DNA of 64,000 bases from an uncultured Spirochaetaceae bacterium (GTDB lineage Bacteria > Spirochaetota > Spirochaetia > Sphaerochaetales > Sphaerochaetaceae), in contig CALXOH010000018.1 in assembly GCA_944389975.1 (NCBI GenBank), forward strand, positions 50,594 to 114,593. Reading direction: 5' to 3'. The notes beneath the pieces were generated by a model, which had not been told where the DNA came from, did no database searches, and saw only the letters and a list, made by a program, of their open reading frames with translations. Position numbers and translations under genes: made by a program. This document shows, piece after piece, positions 39,967 to 49,050 of this stretch (position 1 is the first letter of the stretch; every line of letters starts with the position of its first letter).

Positions 39967-41190
39967 CTTCTTCTCACTCAAGACACCTGATGGTGCCAGT
40001 ATCAGTGAGCTATCCCCGCTAGCCCAGCGGTTCAGGATGTCTTTACCCTCATCCAGCAGGTTCTTTGAGCTGTTCTTGTCCCTGTCATGATGTGTACCGC
40101 AGCTCTTGCATGTCCACTCCCTATCTGACAGCTGCAAGTCATGGTTGACTGCATGACATGCGGAACATCGCTTTGAGGAGGGGAAGAACCTATCAACCTT
40201 GACAAGCACCTTTACCTGGCTGTTCAGCTTGTAGGCAAGCATGTTCCTCAGCAGCCCGTAGCCGTTGTCGTATACGCTCTTGCCGAAGTTCAGGGACTGA
40301 GACATGTGCTGAAGATTGATGTCCTCCACTACCACGGCATCGAATGATCGGGACACATTGCAGGAGAGTTTATGAAGGAAGTCATTCCTCCTTGCACTTG
40401 CTTTCTCATGCAACTTTCCGGTTTTGTGTTTCCGCTCCCAGTAATTCTTTGATCCATACTTCATCCTTGAGAGCTTCCTCTGCTCCTTCGCAATCCTCTT
40501 CTCGAGATTGCGGTACCAGTGGATGTCGTCCTGCGTGATGTCATTCTCCCCTGAGGCGGAGACGACAAGGGATGGCATCGAGTAGTCGAAGGCTTCAATC
40601 CTGTCGAACTTCTTCCTTGTCTCTATTGGCTTTATATCCACATCAAAGGTAAGAGAGATGAAGAACTTCCCGCTTGTCGTCTCCTTGACTGTCGCATGCT
40701 TCATCCTCCACTCATCCGGTATGCTACGGTGGAGTATGATGCGCACTCTTCCGAGTTTCGGCAGTTTTATATAGTTCTCTCTATCACCTTTGTGAATAAT
40801 CTCAATATTGTTGTTTATCCAGTTGGTGGTGTATGAACGTTTATCCTTTCCTTTCTTCCTGAACCTGGGAGTCTTTCCTTTGGCAAAGAGTTTATTACAT
40901 GCTTGATTCAGATTCAGCTGGGTGTTTATGAGTGCCATCGAATCAACTTCACAGAGGAAGGGATTCTCCTTCTTCAGATGGGCAGGTGTTGTATTGAGAA
41001 GTTTTCCTTTGTTCATCTTCTCATAGCTGATGCGTTCATCAAGGAGATGATTCCAGACGAAGCGGCAGCAGCCGAAGGTCTTCCAGATGAGGATCTTCTG
41101 TTCTTTTGTCGGTTTTACACGGAATTCCATGCACTTGGAGACGATGACGGTGGATGGCATCTCTTTCTCTTCAGTTTTTTCTTCCGTCAT
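39922..41190 (-). CDS. tnpB: TnpB, RNA-guided nuclease of the IS element
   Basis: A 422-residue TnpB. The N-terminus has the usual MEFRVKPTKEQKILIWKTFGCCRF..WNHLL start, with PRFRKKG following. RuvC residues: Asp in IEAFDYSMPS, Glu in VVVEDINLQHM and the final Asp in HDRDKNSSKNLL. A C4 zinc ribbon is present (CSACH, CKSCG). It appears intact. TnpB cuts DNA matching the RNA that it carries from the element's end and helps the element persist. Confidence 0.9.
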   Translation of the reverse strand: MTEEKTEEKEMPSTVIVSKCMEFRVKPTKEQKILIWKTFGCCRFVWNHLLDERISYEKMNKGKLLNTTPAHLKKENPFLCEVDSMALINTQLNLNQACNKLFAKGKTPRFRKKGKDKRSYTTNWINNNIEIIHKGDRENYIKLPKLGRVRIILHRSIPDEWRMKHATVKETTSGKFFISLTFDVDIKPIETRKKFDRIEAFDYSMPSLVVSASGENDITQDDIHWYRNLEKRIAKEQRKLSRMKYGSKNYWERKHKTGKLHEKASARRNDFLHKLSCNVSRSFDAVVVEDINLQHMSQSLNFGKSVYDNGYGLLRNMLAYKLNSQVKVLVKVDRFFPSSKRCSACHAVNHDLQLSDREWTCKSCGTHHDRDKNSSKNLLDEGKDILNRWASGDSSLILAPSGVLSEKKLHPQARYNVRQDGE

Positions 41191-41614
41191 AATCCTCTCC
41201 CTGCGTCCTGATGTATTCCTTCAGGATCTCAAGCGGCACTCCACCTGCTGTTATCAGGCAGTAGCTCCTTGACCAGAACCGCTCGTTCCAGAGCATCTCG
41301 ACGATCTCGGGGAACTGTTTCTTTATTAGACGCGATGAAGCCGCCTTGTATGCGTTTATGAACTTCGATATCTCACTGTCAGGCTCAGCCTTGAAGAGTA
41401 TGTGGATATGGTCCCTGTCGTGGCCCCATTCTGAAAGAGTTATCTTGTACTTTGGTGCTATGTAGCAGAAGATGTGCTTCAGATATTCCGATATTACATC
41501 AGTGATGACTTCCATTCTGTATTTGGTGACGAGTATAAGGTGGTAGTTCAGGCTGAACACCGAATGGTTGTTCCCATCAAGCTGTGTCATTATATGGCTC
41601 TTCTCTCTGCTCAT
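41171..41614 (-). CDS. tnpA: TnpA, IS200-type Y1 transposase
   Basis: A 147-residue HUH single-strand transposase. YHLILVTKYR is near the start, the HUH metal site is HIHILF (about 73-78), and the catalytic Tyr is in EILKEYIRTQG near the C-terminus. Length and motifs are complete, so the element may be active. It overlaps tnpB by 20 bases. Confidence 0.92.
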   Translation of the reverse strand: MSREKSHIMTQLDGNNHSVFSLNYHLILVTKYRMEVITDVISEYLKHIFCYIAPKYKITLSEWGHDRDHIHILFKAEPDSEISKFINAYKAASSRLIKKQFPEIVEMLWNERFWSRSYCLITAGGVPLEILKEYIRTQGEDYDGRKN

Positions 41615-41693
41615 CTTATGTTAAGTATAACACAGAACACGAAATCAATAAATATCTTCTTTGATTCTAAAAGAGTTGTTTTTATACCACTGA

Positions 41694-42012
41694 TTAACAA
41701 AAGGCCTTGGAGATGAAAGGATTTTCTACTCCAATCCTCCTTGCTGCCAGCCGGAACATCACACATCCGTCAGGACACACGATATCATTCACATGCTTGT
41801 CGGAACCGCCGACATTCCTCAAGTCCCCGCCACTTCCAATGGCTTCCATGAGAGGATAGGAAAGCATCATCGTCTTCGACGAGAATGCCATGGTCATTCT
41901 GATTCACAGAACTGCCAAGGTATAGGAATATTTATCACCAATTTCTTCACCGTTGCGGCAGAGACCTTCTGGCTTATCTCCTCTCAGATACCCTGCAACC
42001 TCGACTTCGAAC
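41694..42012 (-). pseudogene. Decayed coding fragments beside the IS element
   Basis: Two open fragments in different frames: VEVAGYLRGDKPEG..YSYTLAVL-stop (about 42008-41909) and a 67-codon frame with MEAIGSGGDLRNVGG..CVMFRLAARR (41897-41694). Neither has a complete gene context. They look like pieces of degraded genes; I do not recognise the families. Confidence 0.4.
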
Positions 42013-42315
42013 TCTTATTCTCCATCCAGCCATTTCTTCATATTCCATCCTCTCGTCGTTGTTTATTTCCATCGCGCGCTCAAGCATCTTTTCCGAGATG
42101 TCGGTTGCAAGAACGCTTCTTGCACCCTTTTCTGCCATGTACTTTGCATGCCAGCCGTAGCCGCATCCTAGGTCAAGTACATCCTTTCCCCCGAGGGAGG
42201 AAAACAGCTTTTCAAGGCTCTCCCACTCCGCAGCCCCGTCAAGTCCCTTCCTGGAGCGCTCCATCAGGGCATAGGAAGAGAAGAAATCATCGTCGTCGTA
42301 TCTGTTTTCCTTCAT
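41974..42315 (-). pseudogene. Truncated SAM-dependent methyltransferase
   Basis: MKENRYDDDDFFSSYALMER and the SAM-binding motif VLDLGCGYGWHAKYMAE followed by VLATDISEKMLERA are those of a class I methyltransferase usually about 240 residues long. After about residue 92 the frame turns into unrelated Arg-rich sequence and stops at 113. It starts by ATGA overlap with the lipoprotein stop. Most of the protein is missing. Confidence 0.72.
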
Positions 42316-42896
42316 GAGATCGTAATTGATTCCCCGTCCACAGAGAGTAAGAGATTGTAGCCACCAAGGCTCTTCTTCTCATCTCCGTTCTCATCCACAA
42401 GCATGAAGTGTGGATCTGCAGAATATACGTCGATATTTGAAGTCCGATTGTTTTCAAGCTTTATCATGCTGTCGTTAGGGTAGTACCTTCCAATCTTTCC
42501 ATAGCGTTCGGCCAGGTATAGCATCTCTCCGTCATTCCACTTGTCACCGGCAATTGCAACATCCAGGGTATAAGTCACCTTCTCTTCTTTCGTGATTACG
42601 AAAACGCTCGATGCATCCACGTGAAATGCGTTATCGCGGATTTCGGGTTCCTTTCCATCGTATACCCATGCGTCCTTGAAAAACTCTCCGTTATCCCTTG
42701 TAGGCTTGTCAAAGACTTCCCCGGGACCGAGCATACACGTCTTCACTTCATCGCTTGAAAACGTAACGTATGCAACGCTTATACTTTCATCGGTGTCGTT
42801 TCTGATGTAGTTCTTGTATAGGTCATCGCATCCGGAAAGCAATGGAAGCGCAATGATGGTGATAAATAATGCTGTTATTTTCAGTTTTCTTCTCAT
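42312..42896 (-). CDS. Lipoprotein of unknown function
   Basis: A 194-residue protein with a lipobox (ALPLLSGC, Cys about 23). The mature part is beta-rich with an acidic character; FVITKEEKVTYTLDVAI and DPHFMLVDENGDEK are typical of extracytoplasmic beta proteins. No family recognised. Divergent from the pseudouridine synthase at 42946. Confidence 0.65.
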   Translation of the reverse strand: MRRKLKITALFITIIALPLLSGCDDLYKNYIRNDTDESISVAYVTFSSDEVKTCMLGPGEVFDKPTRDNGEFFKDAWVYDGKEPEIRDNAFHVDASSVFVITKEEKVTYTLDVAIAGDKWNDGEMLYLAERYGKIGRYYPNDSMIKLENNRTSNIDVYSADPHFMLVDENGDEKKSLGGYNLLLSVDGESITIS

Positions 42897-42945
42897 TGCC
42901 TACAAAATCCTCCGCGTGTTAGCTTAAGTGGAAAGGAGTGCACCC

Positions 42946-44172
42946 TTGCCGTTCATGCTTGTAACAGAAAGTTTGGAAAAAGAGAAGGATAAGTTCCTCT
43001 CCGAGATAAAGAAGAATTCATCCTACTCGTTTCCACCATCATCAGAATACCCTCTTTCAGAGCTTCATGAAAAGAAAGGGATGATGTTCTCACTTCTCAT
43101 CGGAGAAAGCAGAAGCGGAGAGGAAGTTGTTCTGAAAGGCTCATCGGGGATGCGCATAATCCCCGGGTACGTCAACCCATGCTACAGTAGGAACAAGATG
43201 AGCGAAGCGCTTGAAAAGCACGACAAGCTGCTGAAGAGCGCGAACGGCGATGAGGAAAAGAAGAAAAGGGAGGCTGAGGCACTTTCTGAGATAAATTCCC
43301 TGTTTTCATTCTCTTCACTCTCTGGAGATGCATTCACACTCTCATCAATCGAGAGCGCAAAAGGCGGAAGCGGAACGTGCGCAGGTGTGAAGGTACTCAA
43401 TAGTGCAATCAGGAAGGGCTACAGGATCAAGGCATTTGCAGAATTCTTCGTCGGTAAAGAGAACGAGAACTACAAGGAAGGCAAGTTCCACCCACCTTGC
43501 AACGAGAGGTGCAAAGAGATCATTGGAAAGATGCTTCTTCTCGACTACGTCTACGTCGACGAGTACATCGCAGTGGTTGAGAAACCGGCGGGACTGCTCT
43601 CCGTTCCGGGACGGGGAGAGGACAAGAAAGATTCGGTCACTGAACGCTTCCGCCTTCTTTTCCCGGATTGCCCTGTAAACCCATCGTGCCACAGGCTCGA
43701 CATGGACACGTCCGGGCTGATGGTGCTTGCCCGGGACAGAAACGCACACTCGATCCTATCCTCCGACTTCGAGAAAATGAACGTGAAGAAGACGTATGAG
43801 GCACTGTTGGATGGAATGATCGAAGAGAAGGAAGGGAGCATAGACCTTCCAATGAGGCTCGATGTGGATAACAGGCCCTACCAGATCGTCGATGAAGAGA
43901 ACGGGAAGAAGGCAGTGACGGAATTCAAACTCCTCGGATACGGAAAGAGGAATGGAAAACTCTACTCACGCGTTCTCTTTTCCCCGCTTACAGGGAGAAC
44001 CCATCAGATAAGGGTACACGCAGCATACGGCCTGGGGCACAGCATCATTGGAGACCGCCTCTACGGGAGGCGGGATGAAGGCGAGAGGCTCTGCCTCCAC
44101 GCAAAAACACTTGGGTTCACACATCCCGTGACAGGGAATGAAATGTCGTTTTCATCCCCTACTCCGTTTTGA
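42946..44172 (+). CDS. RluA-family pseudouridine synthase with an N-terminal extension
   Basis: About 408 residues. The C-terminal half is an RluA-type synthase: VVEKPAGLLSVPG, the catalytic HRLDMDTSGLMVLAR, and PLTGRTHQIRVHAAYGLGHSIIGDRLYG. The N-terminal 200 residues contain a Lys/Glu helix and an acidic part without S4 domain. It modifies uridines in rRNA or tRNA. TTG at 42946 has AAAGGAG eight bases upstream; ATG 42955 is an alternative. Confidence 0.88.
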   Translation: MPFMLVTESLEKEKDKFLSEIKKNSSYSFPPSSEYPLSELHEKKGMMFSLLIGESRSGEEVVLKGSSGMRIIPGYVNPCYSRNKMSEALEKHDKLLKSANGDEEKKKREAEALSEINSLFSFSSLSGDAFTLSSIESAKGGSGTCAGVKVLNSAIRKGYRIKAFAEFFVGKENENYKEGKFHPPCNERCKEIIGKMLLLDYVYVDEYIAVVEKPAGLLSVPGRGEDKKDSVTERFRLLFPDCPVNPSCHRLDMDTSGLMVLARDRNAHSILSSDFEKMNVKKTYEALLDGMIEEKEGSIDLPMRLDVDNRPYQIVDEENGKKAVTEFKLLGYGKRNGKLYSRVLFSPLTGRTHQIRVHAAYGLGHSIIGDRLYGRRDEGERLCLHAKTLGFTHPVTGNEMSFSSPTPF

Positions 44173-44953
44173 ATGAAAGAGGGTTGAAAGAGACCGGGTA
44201 TGCGTATTTGATTCCCACCCGGGATGCAAACTCCTCGAGCATCGGGATGCTTTTCGTGAGGTTTTCAACGACGTGCGCATCGGTATTCCTCACGAACGTT
44301 ATCTTCCTCTCCCTCGCAAGCTGCCAGAACTCGAGAAGGGGATATCCGGGGCGTGGAAACCTCGAAGGGCGCACAAGTCCGTTTCCGTTCGCTTCGATCG
44401 GGATGCCTACGTCCTCCGCTGCATCCAGAATGGCGATGGAGACAGCCTTTGCCTCGCTGTCGAAGTTCTCGTAATTGAGGAAAAAGACATCAGGATGGGC
44501 AAGAAAGTCAAAATACCCGGAAGAGATTGCCTTGATCGTGCTGTCGGCATAGCATTTGAGATCTTCCTTCGTAAGCTTGTATTTCGAAGAGAAAAGCGAT
44601 TGGTACCCGCCGTCCTTTTGCAGGAAGTGGGTTCCTACTATCAGATAGTCGGTCTCTTCCTTCAACTGCTGGTAATACCCATCCATGTCGGGAAAGTAAT
44701 CGCACTCCCATGACAGGCATACCTTCATCTTCCCCTCATACCTTTCCTTCTCCACAAGCACGTCACGCTCGTAGTCTTTCTTCTCCGAATAATCCATCCT
44801 CGAAGAGGACAGCCTTCCGTCCGGGAAAGGAAGGTGCTCCGAAAAACCCAATATTTCCAATCCGTTCTCAAAACCGGCGCGGGCGTACTCTTCCATCGTT
44901 CCCTTTCCATGCCCGCAGTAGAATGAATGCGTATGTAGATTGTATTTGATCAT
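44159..44953 (-). CDS. PHP-domain phosphatase (histidinol-phosphatase-like)
   Basis: A 264-residue protein from ATG 44953. PHP metal motifs: NLHTHSFYCGHG near the start, GFSEHLPF, WECDY, LIVGTHFL, LAHPDVFFLN and NTDAHVV near the end. This is the HisK/PHP family, which dephosphorylates histidinol phosphate or a related substrate. Converges on the pseudouridine synthase with a 14-base overlap of 3' ends. Confidence 0.85.
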   Translation of the reverse strand: MIKYNLHTHSFYCGHGKGTMEEYARAGFENGLEILGFSEHLPFPDGRLSSSRMDYSEKKDYERDVLVEKERYEGKMKVCLSWECDYFPDMDGYYQQLKEETDYLIVGTHFLQKDGGYQSLFSSKYKLTKEDLKCYADSTIKAISSGYFDFLAHPDVFFLNYENFDSEAKAVSIAILDAAEDVGIPIEANGNGLVRPSRFPRPGYPLLEFWQLARERKITFVRNTDAHVVENLTKSIPMLEEFASRVGIKYAYPVSFNPLSFKTE

Positions 44954-45010
44954 ACCGAACCCTTGGCTACAATCGTAATCTTGAACGGGGGAGAGAGAAA
45001 AGAGGCCTCG

Positions 45011-45078
45011 TTGACAAGTTGAAGGCAAGATTATACTCTCAAAAGAGAATGGAGTCCCGCTTTCATGGGGCCTTTTTT
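45011..45078 (+). promoter_or_regulatory. Promoter and possible leader attenuator of the RNA-binding protein
   Basis: TTGACA (45011-45016) and TATACT (45032-45037; spacing 15) form a promoter. In the leader, GGAGTCCC (45051-45058) can pair with GGGGCCTT (45067-45074; one mismatch, G-U pairs) followed by a T-run, a weak terminator 30 bases before the start codon. Possible autoregulation by the RNA-binding product. Confidence 0.38.
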
Positions 45079-45108
45079 CATGTCACTCGGACAGAGCAAG
45101 GAGTTTTA

Positions 45109-45669
45109 ATGATGGATAATGACAAGGAGAAGCCAGTCGACATGGCTCTCATGGAAGTCAGGATCAGAGAGATCGTAAGCAAGATCAAGAACGATTCCTC
45201 TTCCGGCCCGGAAGAACTTGAGGAGATCAAGAAGATCATAAGGAAAAACGTTCCGTTCCTGATGCGCAGTGCCTTTTCGGCATACCTTGTACGCGAAGTA
45301 TTGAATAGTGGATACAAGAAAAAGGAAAGGAGGGAGGAAAGGAAGACTTTCTCCAAGGAAAGGGAAAGGAGCGCAAGTCCGGAAAAGACGGAAAGCCAGG
45401 AGAAGACGGAAGAGAAGAAAGCAATTCCCGAGGGTGCGAAAACCATATACATCAACGTAGGAAAGATGAAGCACCTTTATGCCAAGAACCTCTCGATACT
45501 GATCCAGAACGAACTGGGGATCACTCGTAGCGACATCTACTCGATCCGCATCCACGACAAATATTCGTTCGTCACGATGAGCGAAGAGAATTGCGTAAAG
45601 GCAATTGAGAAACTGAACGGAAAAGAGATCAACGGCAGGGTTGCCGAAGTCACTTACTCAAATAGATGA
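45109..45669 (+). CDS. DbpA-type RNA-binding domain protein
   Basis: A 186-residue protein from ATG 45109 (AAGGAG five bases upstream). N-terminal helices, a Lys/Glu-rich linker (about 75-110), then a DbpA-like RRM: TIYINVGKMKHLYAKNLSIL..DIYSIRIHDKYSFVTM..GKEINGRVAEVTY. The domain normally follows a DEAD-box helicase, but no helicase is fused here. It likely supplies rRNA binding in trans. Coupled by 4-base overlap to the hydrolase. Confidence 0.82.
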   Translation: MMDNDKEKPVDMALMEVRIREIVSKIKNDSSSGPEELEEIKKIIRKNVPFLMRSAFSAYLVREVLNSGYKKKERREERKTFSKERERSASPEKTESQEKTEEKKAIPEGAKTIYINVGKMKHLYAKNLSILIQNELGITRSDIYSIRIHDKYSFVTMSEENCVKAIEKLNGKEINGRVAEVTYSNR

Positions 45670-46298
45670 CAAGATTTTTGGCAGGGGGCCTTCTTGGCAC
45701 CAGATATACCCTCACGACAATAGGCGACGGAGCATCGGTACTGATCGATGCCCCGGAGGGTATCGTAAGCGAAGTAAAAGAATTTCTGAGAGAGACCGAT
45801 ACCGGACTGGAAGCAATACTCCTCACGCACGGACACTTCGACCACATCGCAGGGCTCGGGGAATTGGAGAGGGAGTTCGGGCCTCTCGATGTATACCTTG
45901 ACCAGAGGGACGAAGTGTTTCTTACCAGAGGGAACGAAAAGATATTCTCCCTTCCTTCGTTCTACGGGGCAAAAGAGTACTATACCGACAAGCTTTCACT
46001 CTTTTCAGGAAAGACAAAGCGCCTCGAAGGAAAACTATTTTCATTCTCAGTCATCCATACTCCGGGGCACACCCCCGGATCCGTCGTATATTACGATGAG
46101 AAGAATTCGATAGCCTACACCGGCGACACGATATTCCAAGGCGGAGGGATCGGACGGACGGACATGACCTACTCATCGTTCTCCGATGAGATTACAAGCA
46201 TAAGGAATATTTTCTCGATACTTGGGGACGATGTGATGATAGTTCCCGGACACGGCAACAACAGCACGATCGGTGAAGAGCGGAAATACCACAATTAA
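45666..46298 (+). CDS. Metallo-beta-lactamase-fold hydrolase (glyoxalase II-like)
   Basis: A 210-residue protein with LLTHGHFDHIAGLGELE (H-x-H-x-D-H), HTPGHTPGSVVYYD, AYTGDTIFQGGIGR-like and VPGHGNNSTIGEE motifs binding two metals. Members hydrolyse thioesters such as S-lactoylglutathione or related compounds. ATGA overlap with the RNA-binding gene. Confidence 0.88.
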   Translation: MTRFLAGGLLGTRYTLTTIGDGASVLIDAPEGIVSEVKEFLRETDTGLEAILLTHGHFDHIAGLGELEREFGPLDVYLDQRDEVFLTRGNEKIFSLPSFYGAKEYYTDKLSLFSGKTKRLEGKLFSFSVIHTPGHTPGSVVYYDEKNSIAYTGDTIFQGGGIGRTDMTYSSFSDEITSIRNIFSILGDDVMIVPGHGNNSTIGEERKYHN

Positions 46299-46355
46299 AT
46301 ACGATATTTTCAAATAATACTTGAAATCTCCGTAGTTACGGTATATTATTTGCAT

Positions 46356-47549
46356 ATGATAAAACGTCTGATTGAACCATCCATCCGGCGTGCGATGGAG
46401 ACGTATCCGTCTGTGACACTGTTTGGCCCCCGACAATGCGGAAAGACGACCCTTGCCCGCTCGATGTTTCCTGGATTCTCGTATGCAAATCTGGAAGAGT
46501 CCCGCACAAGAGAACTGGCCTCTTCCGACCCGAATGAATTCTTCCATGCTTATCCCGAACCGGTGATAGTCGATGAGATACAGCGTGTCCCGGAGCTTCT
46601 GAGCACTATACAATACAGGATTGACGAGAGGAAACTCAAAGGTCAGTACATCATCACGGGGAGCCGACAGATGGCTTTGAAGAGTTCTGTCGTCCAGTCG
46701 CTTGCCGGCAGGACGGCAGTCATCGACATGCTCCCGCTGTCCCTGAGGGAATTGTCTGATTCCGGCATACGGCTTGGCAAGGAAGAACAGATACTTGCAG
46801 GTGGAATGCCTTTCCTATATGACGGTGAGGGCAAGGAACCGTCAAGATATTATTCCGATTATGTCGATACTTATGTAAGCCGCGACATTGCAGACATGAG
46901 TCAGATCCATGACATGGACAGGTTCATGCGCTTTCTTCGACTTCTTGCCGGAAGGACAGGGCAGCTCGTCAATGCATCGGCCTTGGCTGGCGATGTCGGG
47001 GTATCGAGTACTACGATAGGTTCGTGGATGTCGCTGCTTGAGGCATCCCGTCTGATATATGTCCTGAAGCCATGGTACAGGTCCAGGACAAGCCAGGTGG
47101 TCAAAACGCCCAAGATCTATTTCACGGATACAGGAGTGGCATGCTTCCTGCTTGGGATAACCACTCCCGGCCAGGTCCTCCGCGATCCGCTTTATGGAAG
47201 CCTTTTCGAGAACATGGTTGTCATCGAGGCATTGAAGGCGAGATATGATTCATATGTCGCCGATGATGGTCTGTTCTTCTACAGGACCGGGAATGGCACC
47301 GAAATTGACCTGATGCTGGACAGGAGGGGCATGATGGACCTTTTCGAGATCAAGGCCGGACAGGCCGTCGATGGCTACTATCTCAGGGCGATGAGGTCTT
47401 TCATCCAGAAATACGGGGAAGCGAGAATGCATGTGGTCTTCTCAGGAGATGGCTGCGGGTATCTGGGGGCGGATTTCCTGAACTATATGGACGTCTATGG
47501 TATGTTCATGGAGACTGAGGAGCCATATCGTCTGAGTTTCACCAAATAA
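46356..47549 (+). CDS. AAA-type ATPase with DUF4143 domain
   Basis: A 397-residue ATPase: Walker A LFGPRQCGKTTLAR (about 24-37), Walker B EPVIVDEIQRVPELL (about 70-84), IITGSRQ sensor, and the DUF4143 C-terminal half (DTYVSRDIADMSQIHDMDRF..YFTDTGVACFLLG..GTEIDLML..FEIKAG). Function of the family is unclear. TATATT at 46342-46347 places the transcript start at about the ATG, with no ribosome-binding site, so the gene may be leaderless. Confidence 0.85.
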   Translation: MIKRLIEPSIRRAMETYPSVTLFGPRQCGKTTLARSMFPGFSYANLEESRTRELASSDPNEFFHAYPEPVIVDEIQRVPELLSTIQYRIDERKLKGQYIITGSRQMALKSSVVQSLAGRTAVIDMLPLSLRELSDSGIRLGKEEQILAGGMPFLYDGEGKEPSRYYSDYVDTYVSRDIADMSQIHDMDRFMRFLRLLAGRTGQLVNASALAGDVGVSSTTIGSWMSLLEASRLIYVLKPWYRSRTSQVVKTPKIYFTDTGVACFLLGITTPGQVLRDPLYGSLFENMVVIEALKARYDSYVADDGLFFYRTGNGTEIDLMLDRRGMMDLFEIKAGQAVDGYYLRAMRSFIQKYGEARMHVVFSGDGCGYLGADFLNYMDVYGMFMETEEPYRLSFTK

Positions 47550-47890
47550 TGTTGTAGAAAGCTCCAGTCTCCATAGGTGGTGAGAGGAATGCGGCAGGAA
47601 CTACATTTGGACGACCTCGCTTGTCTCTATCTGGAAATCGGAAAGAGGACTCCATCCTCTACAGGGTGGAGATGAATTGCCGCATCCGCTTGGTATAAAG
47701 CCATATGAATGATGTAATCAGGCATGGACGACGAAGTTAGGAAAGTAAAGAACAGGACCATCAAGGAAAATTAATCAACTCTTACAAGCTGATGAACAAG
47801 GAACTCGAGCGTGCAAGAGCCCTTGCTCAGCGGAAATACCACTAAGTTTTCGATCGACAACCACCCTTTCCGAAGTGTTATAATCTTTCC
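47550..47890. other. Non-coding stretch with an IS605-end-like hairpin
   Basis: No complete gene in 340 bases. A hairpin at 47650-47671 (CTCCATCCT / AGGGTGGAG) has the same 5' arm as the tnpB-end hairpin at 39927-39966. GCGGCA and TGCCGC form an outer inverted pair. A short open frame ending NKELERARALAQRKYH-stop (to 47844) resembles an eroded 3' gene end. The stretch may be an old IS200/605 scar. The extended -10 TGTTATAAT (47876-47884) belongs to the next gene. Confidence 0.45.
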
Positions 47891-48580
47891 ATGCAGACAC
47901 TGACGAAATACCTTGGAAAAGAGAAGTACCCGGGGAGGGGAATGCTTGTAGGGAGACTTGAAGACAAGAGGCTTTTCATAATCTATTTCCTGATGGGAAG
48001 GAGCAATGAAAGCCGGAACAGGGTCATCAGATCCACGGATGGCGTTGTAAAGGTCGAGAAATTCGATCTATCGATCCAAAGCGCCGATTACATCCTCTAC
48101 CAGCCCGTAAAGATCGTAGGGAACGCACTTGTAGCATCAAGCGGCGATCAGATGGATGCGATAGTAAAGGCACTCGACGACTGGGATACGTTCGACTCTG
48201 CCCTGATGATGAAGGTTGCTGAGAAATCGGAGGAAGGACACAAGAGGCCACGCCTTTCATTGATAGTCAACCTTGACACGGAGGAAGTCGAGATAAGCCT
48301 CGTCAAGGAAGACGGGGATGTGAACGAAAGGTTCTTCTTCATCTACGACAAGATAAAGGCGAACAGCGCATATTTCATCTCCACGTATTCAGACGGCACG
48401 AAAGGAAAGGCATTCTCCGGAGAGCCGATGAAAGTAAGCCTCTCCGGATCCATTTCAAAGATTGCAGGCGATATCTGGTCGACATTGGACGAAGAGAACA
48501 AAGTCAGCCTATATGCCGCTGTGATCGAAAACGGCGCGATAAGGGAAGAGATAATCAAAAACAAATTGCAGGAGAAATGA
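47891..48580 (+). CDS. purO: PurO-like IMP cyclohydrolase
   Basis: A 229-residue protein. YPGRGMLVGRLEDKRLFIIYFLMGRSNESRNRV is the signature of archaeal-type IMP cyclohydrolase (last step of IMP synthesis), also found in some anaerobic bacteria. The rest is compatible with that four-layer fold. TGTTATAAT ends seven bases before the ATG and there is no ribosome-binding site, so a leaderless message is likely. Confidence 0.78.
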   Translation: MQTLTKYLGKEKYPGRGMLVGRLEDKRLFIIYFLMGRSNESRNRVIRSTDGVVKVEKFDLSIQSADYILYQPVKIVGNALVASSGDQMDAIVKALDDWDTFDSALMMKVAEKSEEGHKRPRLSLIVNLDTEEVEISLVKEDGDVNERFFFIYDKIKANSAYFISTYSDGTKGKAFSGEPMKVSLSGSISKIAGDIWSTLDEENKVSLYAAVIENGAIREEIIKNKLQEK

Positions 48581-48583
48581 GAA

Positions 48584-48603
48584 ACGGGGGAAAACTCCCC
48601 CGT
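48584..48603. terminator. Bidirectional terminator between purO and the DksA-like gene
   Basis: ACGGGGG and CCCCCGT close a 6-base loop between two convergent genes; short T/A-rich flanks on both sides. Confidence 0.65.
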
Positions 48604-48608
48604 CTGAT

Positions 48609-48968
48609 CTACCTGTTCATCCTCTCATTTTCCGATTTGCACTCGACGCAAAGAACTGCCGAAGGGATTGCCCTGAGCCTCTCTTCCGGTATCTTCCTGC
48701 CACACTGGAGGCAAATGCCGTACTTCCCGTCAGCTATGCGCTTCAAAGCGTTCTCTATAGCCTTCAGCCTCTGGGCATCCATGGCGTTCAACGCCTCCAT
48801 TTTCCTGTATGACCCCTCATCCGATGCAAGATCACTGGAATCACCCCTTCCGGAAGAAAGCTGGGCCTCTTCGCGGAACGTGTCACCCTCGTTGTTGAGC
48901 TTCTTCAACAGCGCATCCCTTTCTTTGAGAAGGTGCTCTTCCATTTCTTTAGTAAAAGCATCCATCAT
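48609..48968 (-). CDS. DksA/TraR-family zinc-finger protein
   Basis: A 119-residue protein: N-terminal coiled coil (about 1-75), then a C4 finger YGICLQCGRKIPEERL..AVLCVECK. Members bind the RNA polymerase secondary channel and mediate stringent control. The coiled-coil tip has SSDLASDEGSYRK rather than the classical D-x-x-D-x-A, so activity like E. coli DksA is not certain. Confidence 0.85.
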   Translation of the reverse strand: MMDAFTKEMEEHLLKERDALLKKLNNEGDTFREEAQLSSGRGDSSDLASDEGSYRKMEALNAMDAQRLKAIENALKRIADGKYGICLQCGRKIPEERLRAIPSAVLCVECKSENERMNR

Positions 48969-49050
48969 CCGATCCCCCTTTCAGAAAATCATGTTTAAGT
49001 AACATACTATGAGAGTTGCTTAAGGTCAAGTTAATATTTCGCATTTCCCC

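Larger units (their letters stand above)
39920..41640 (-). mobile_element. IS200/IS605-family insertion sequence
   Basis: tnpA and tnpB in one orientation with a 20-bp overlap, plus a perfect 9-bp hairpin at the tnpB end (39927-39966). Such elements have subterminal hairpins and no terminal inverted repeats, so exact ends are uncertain. One end must lie close to the tnpB stop because a foreign reading frame starts right after it. Confidence 0.85.

Noticed and set aside
41640..41700. Exact left end of the IS element
   Set aside because: No hairpin convincing enough to set the tnpA-side end; only an approximate boundary is given.
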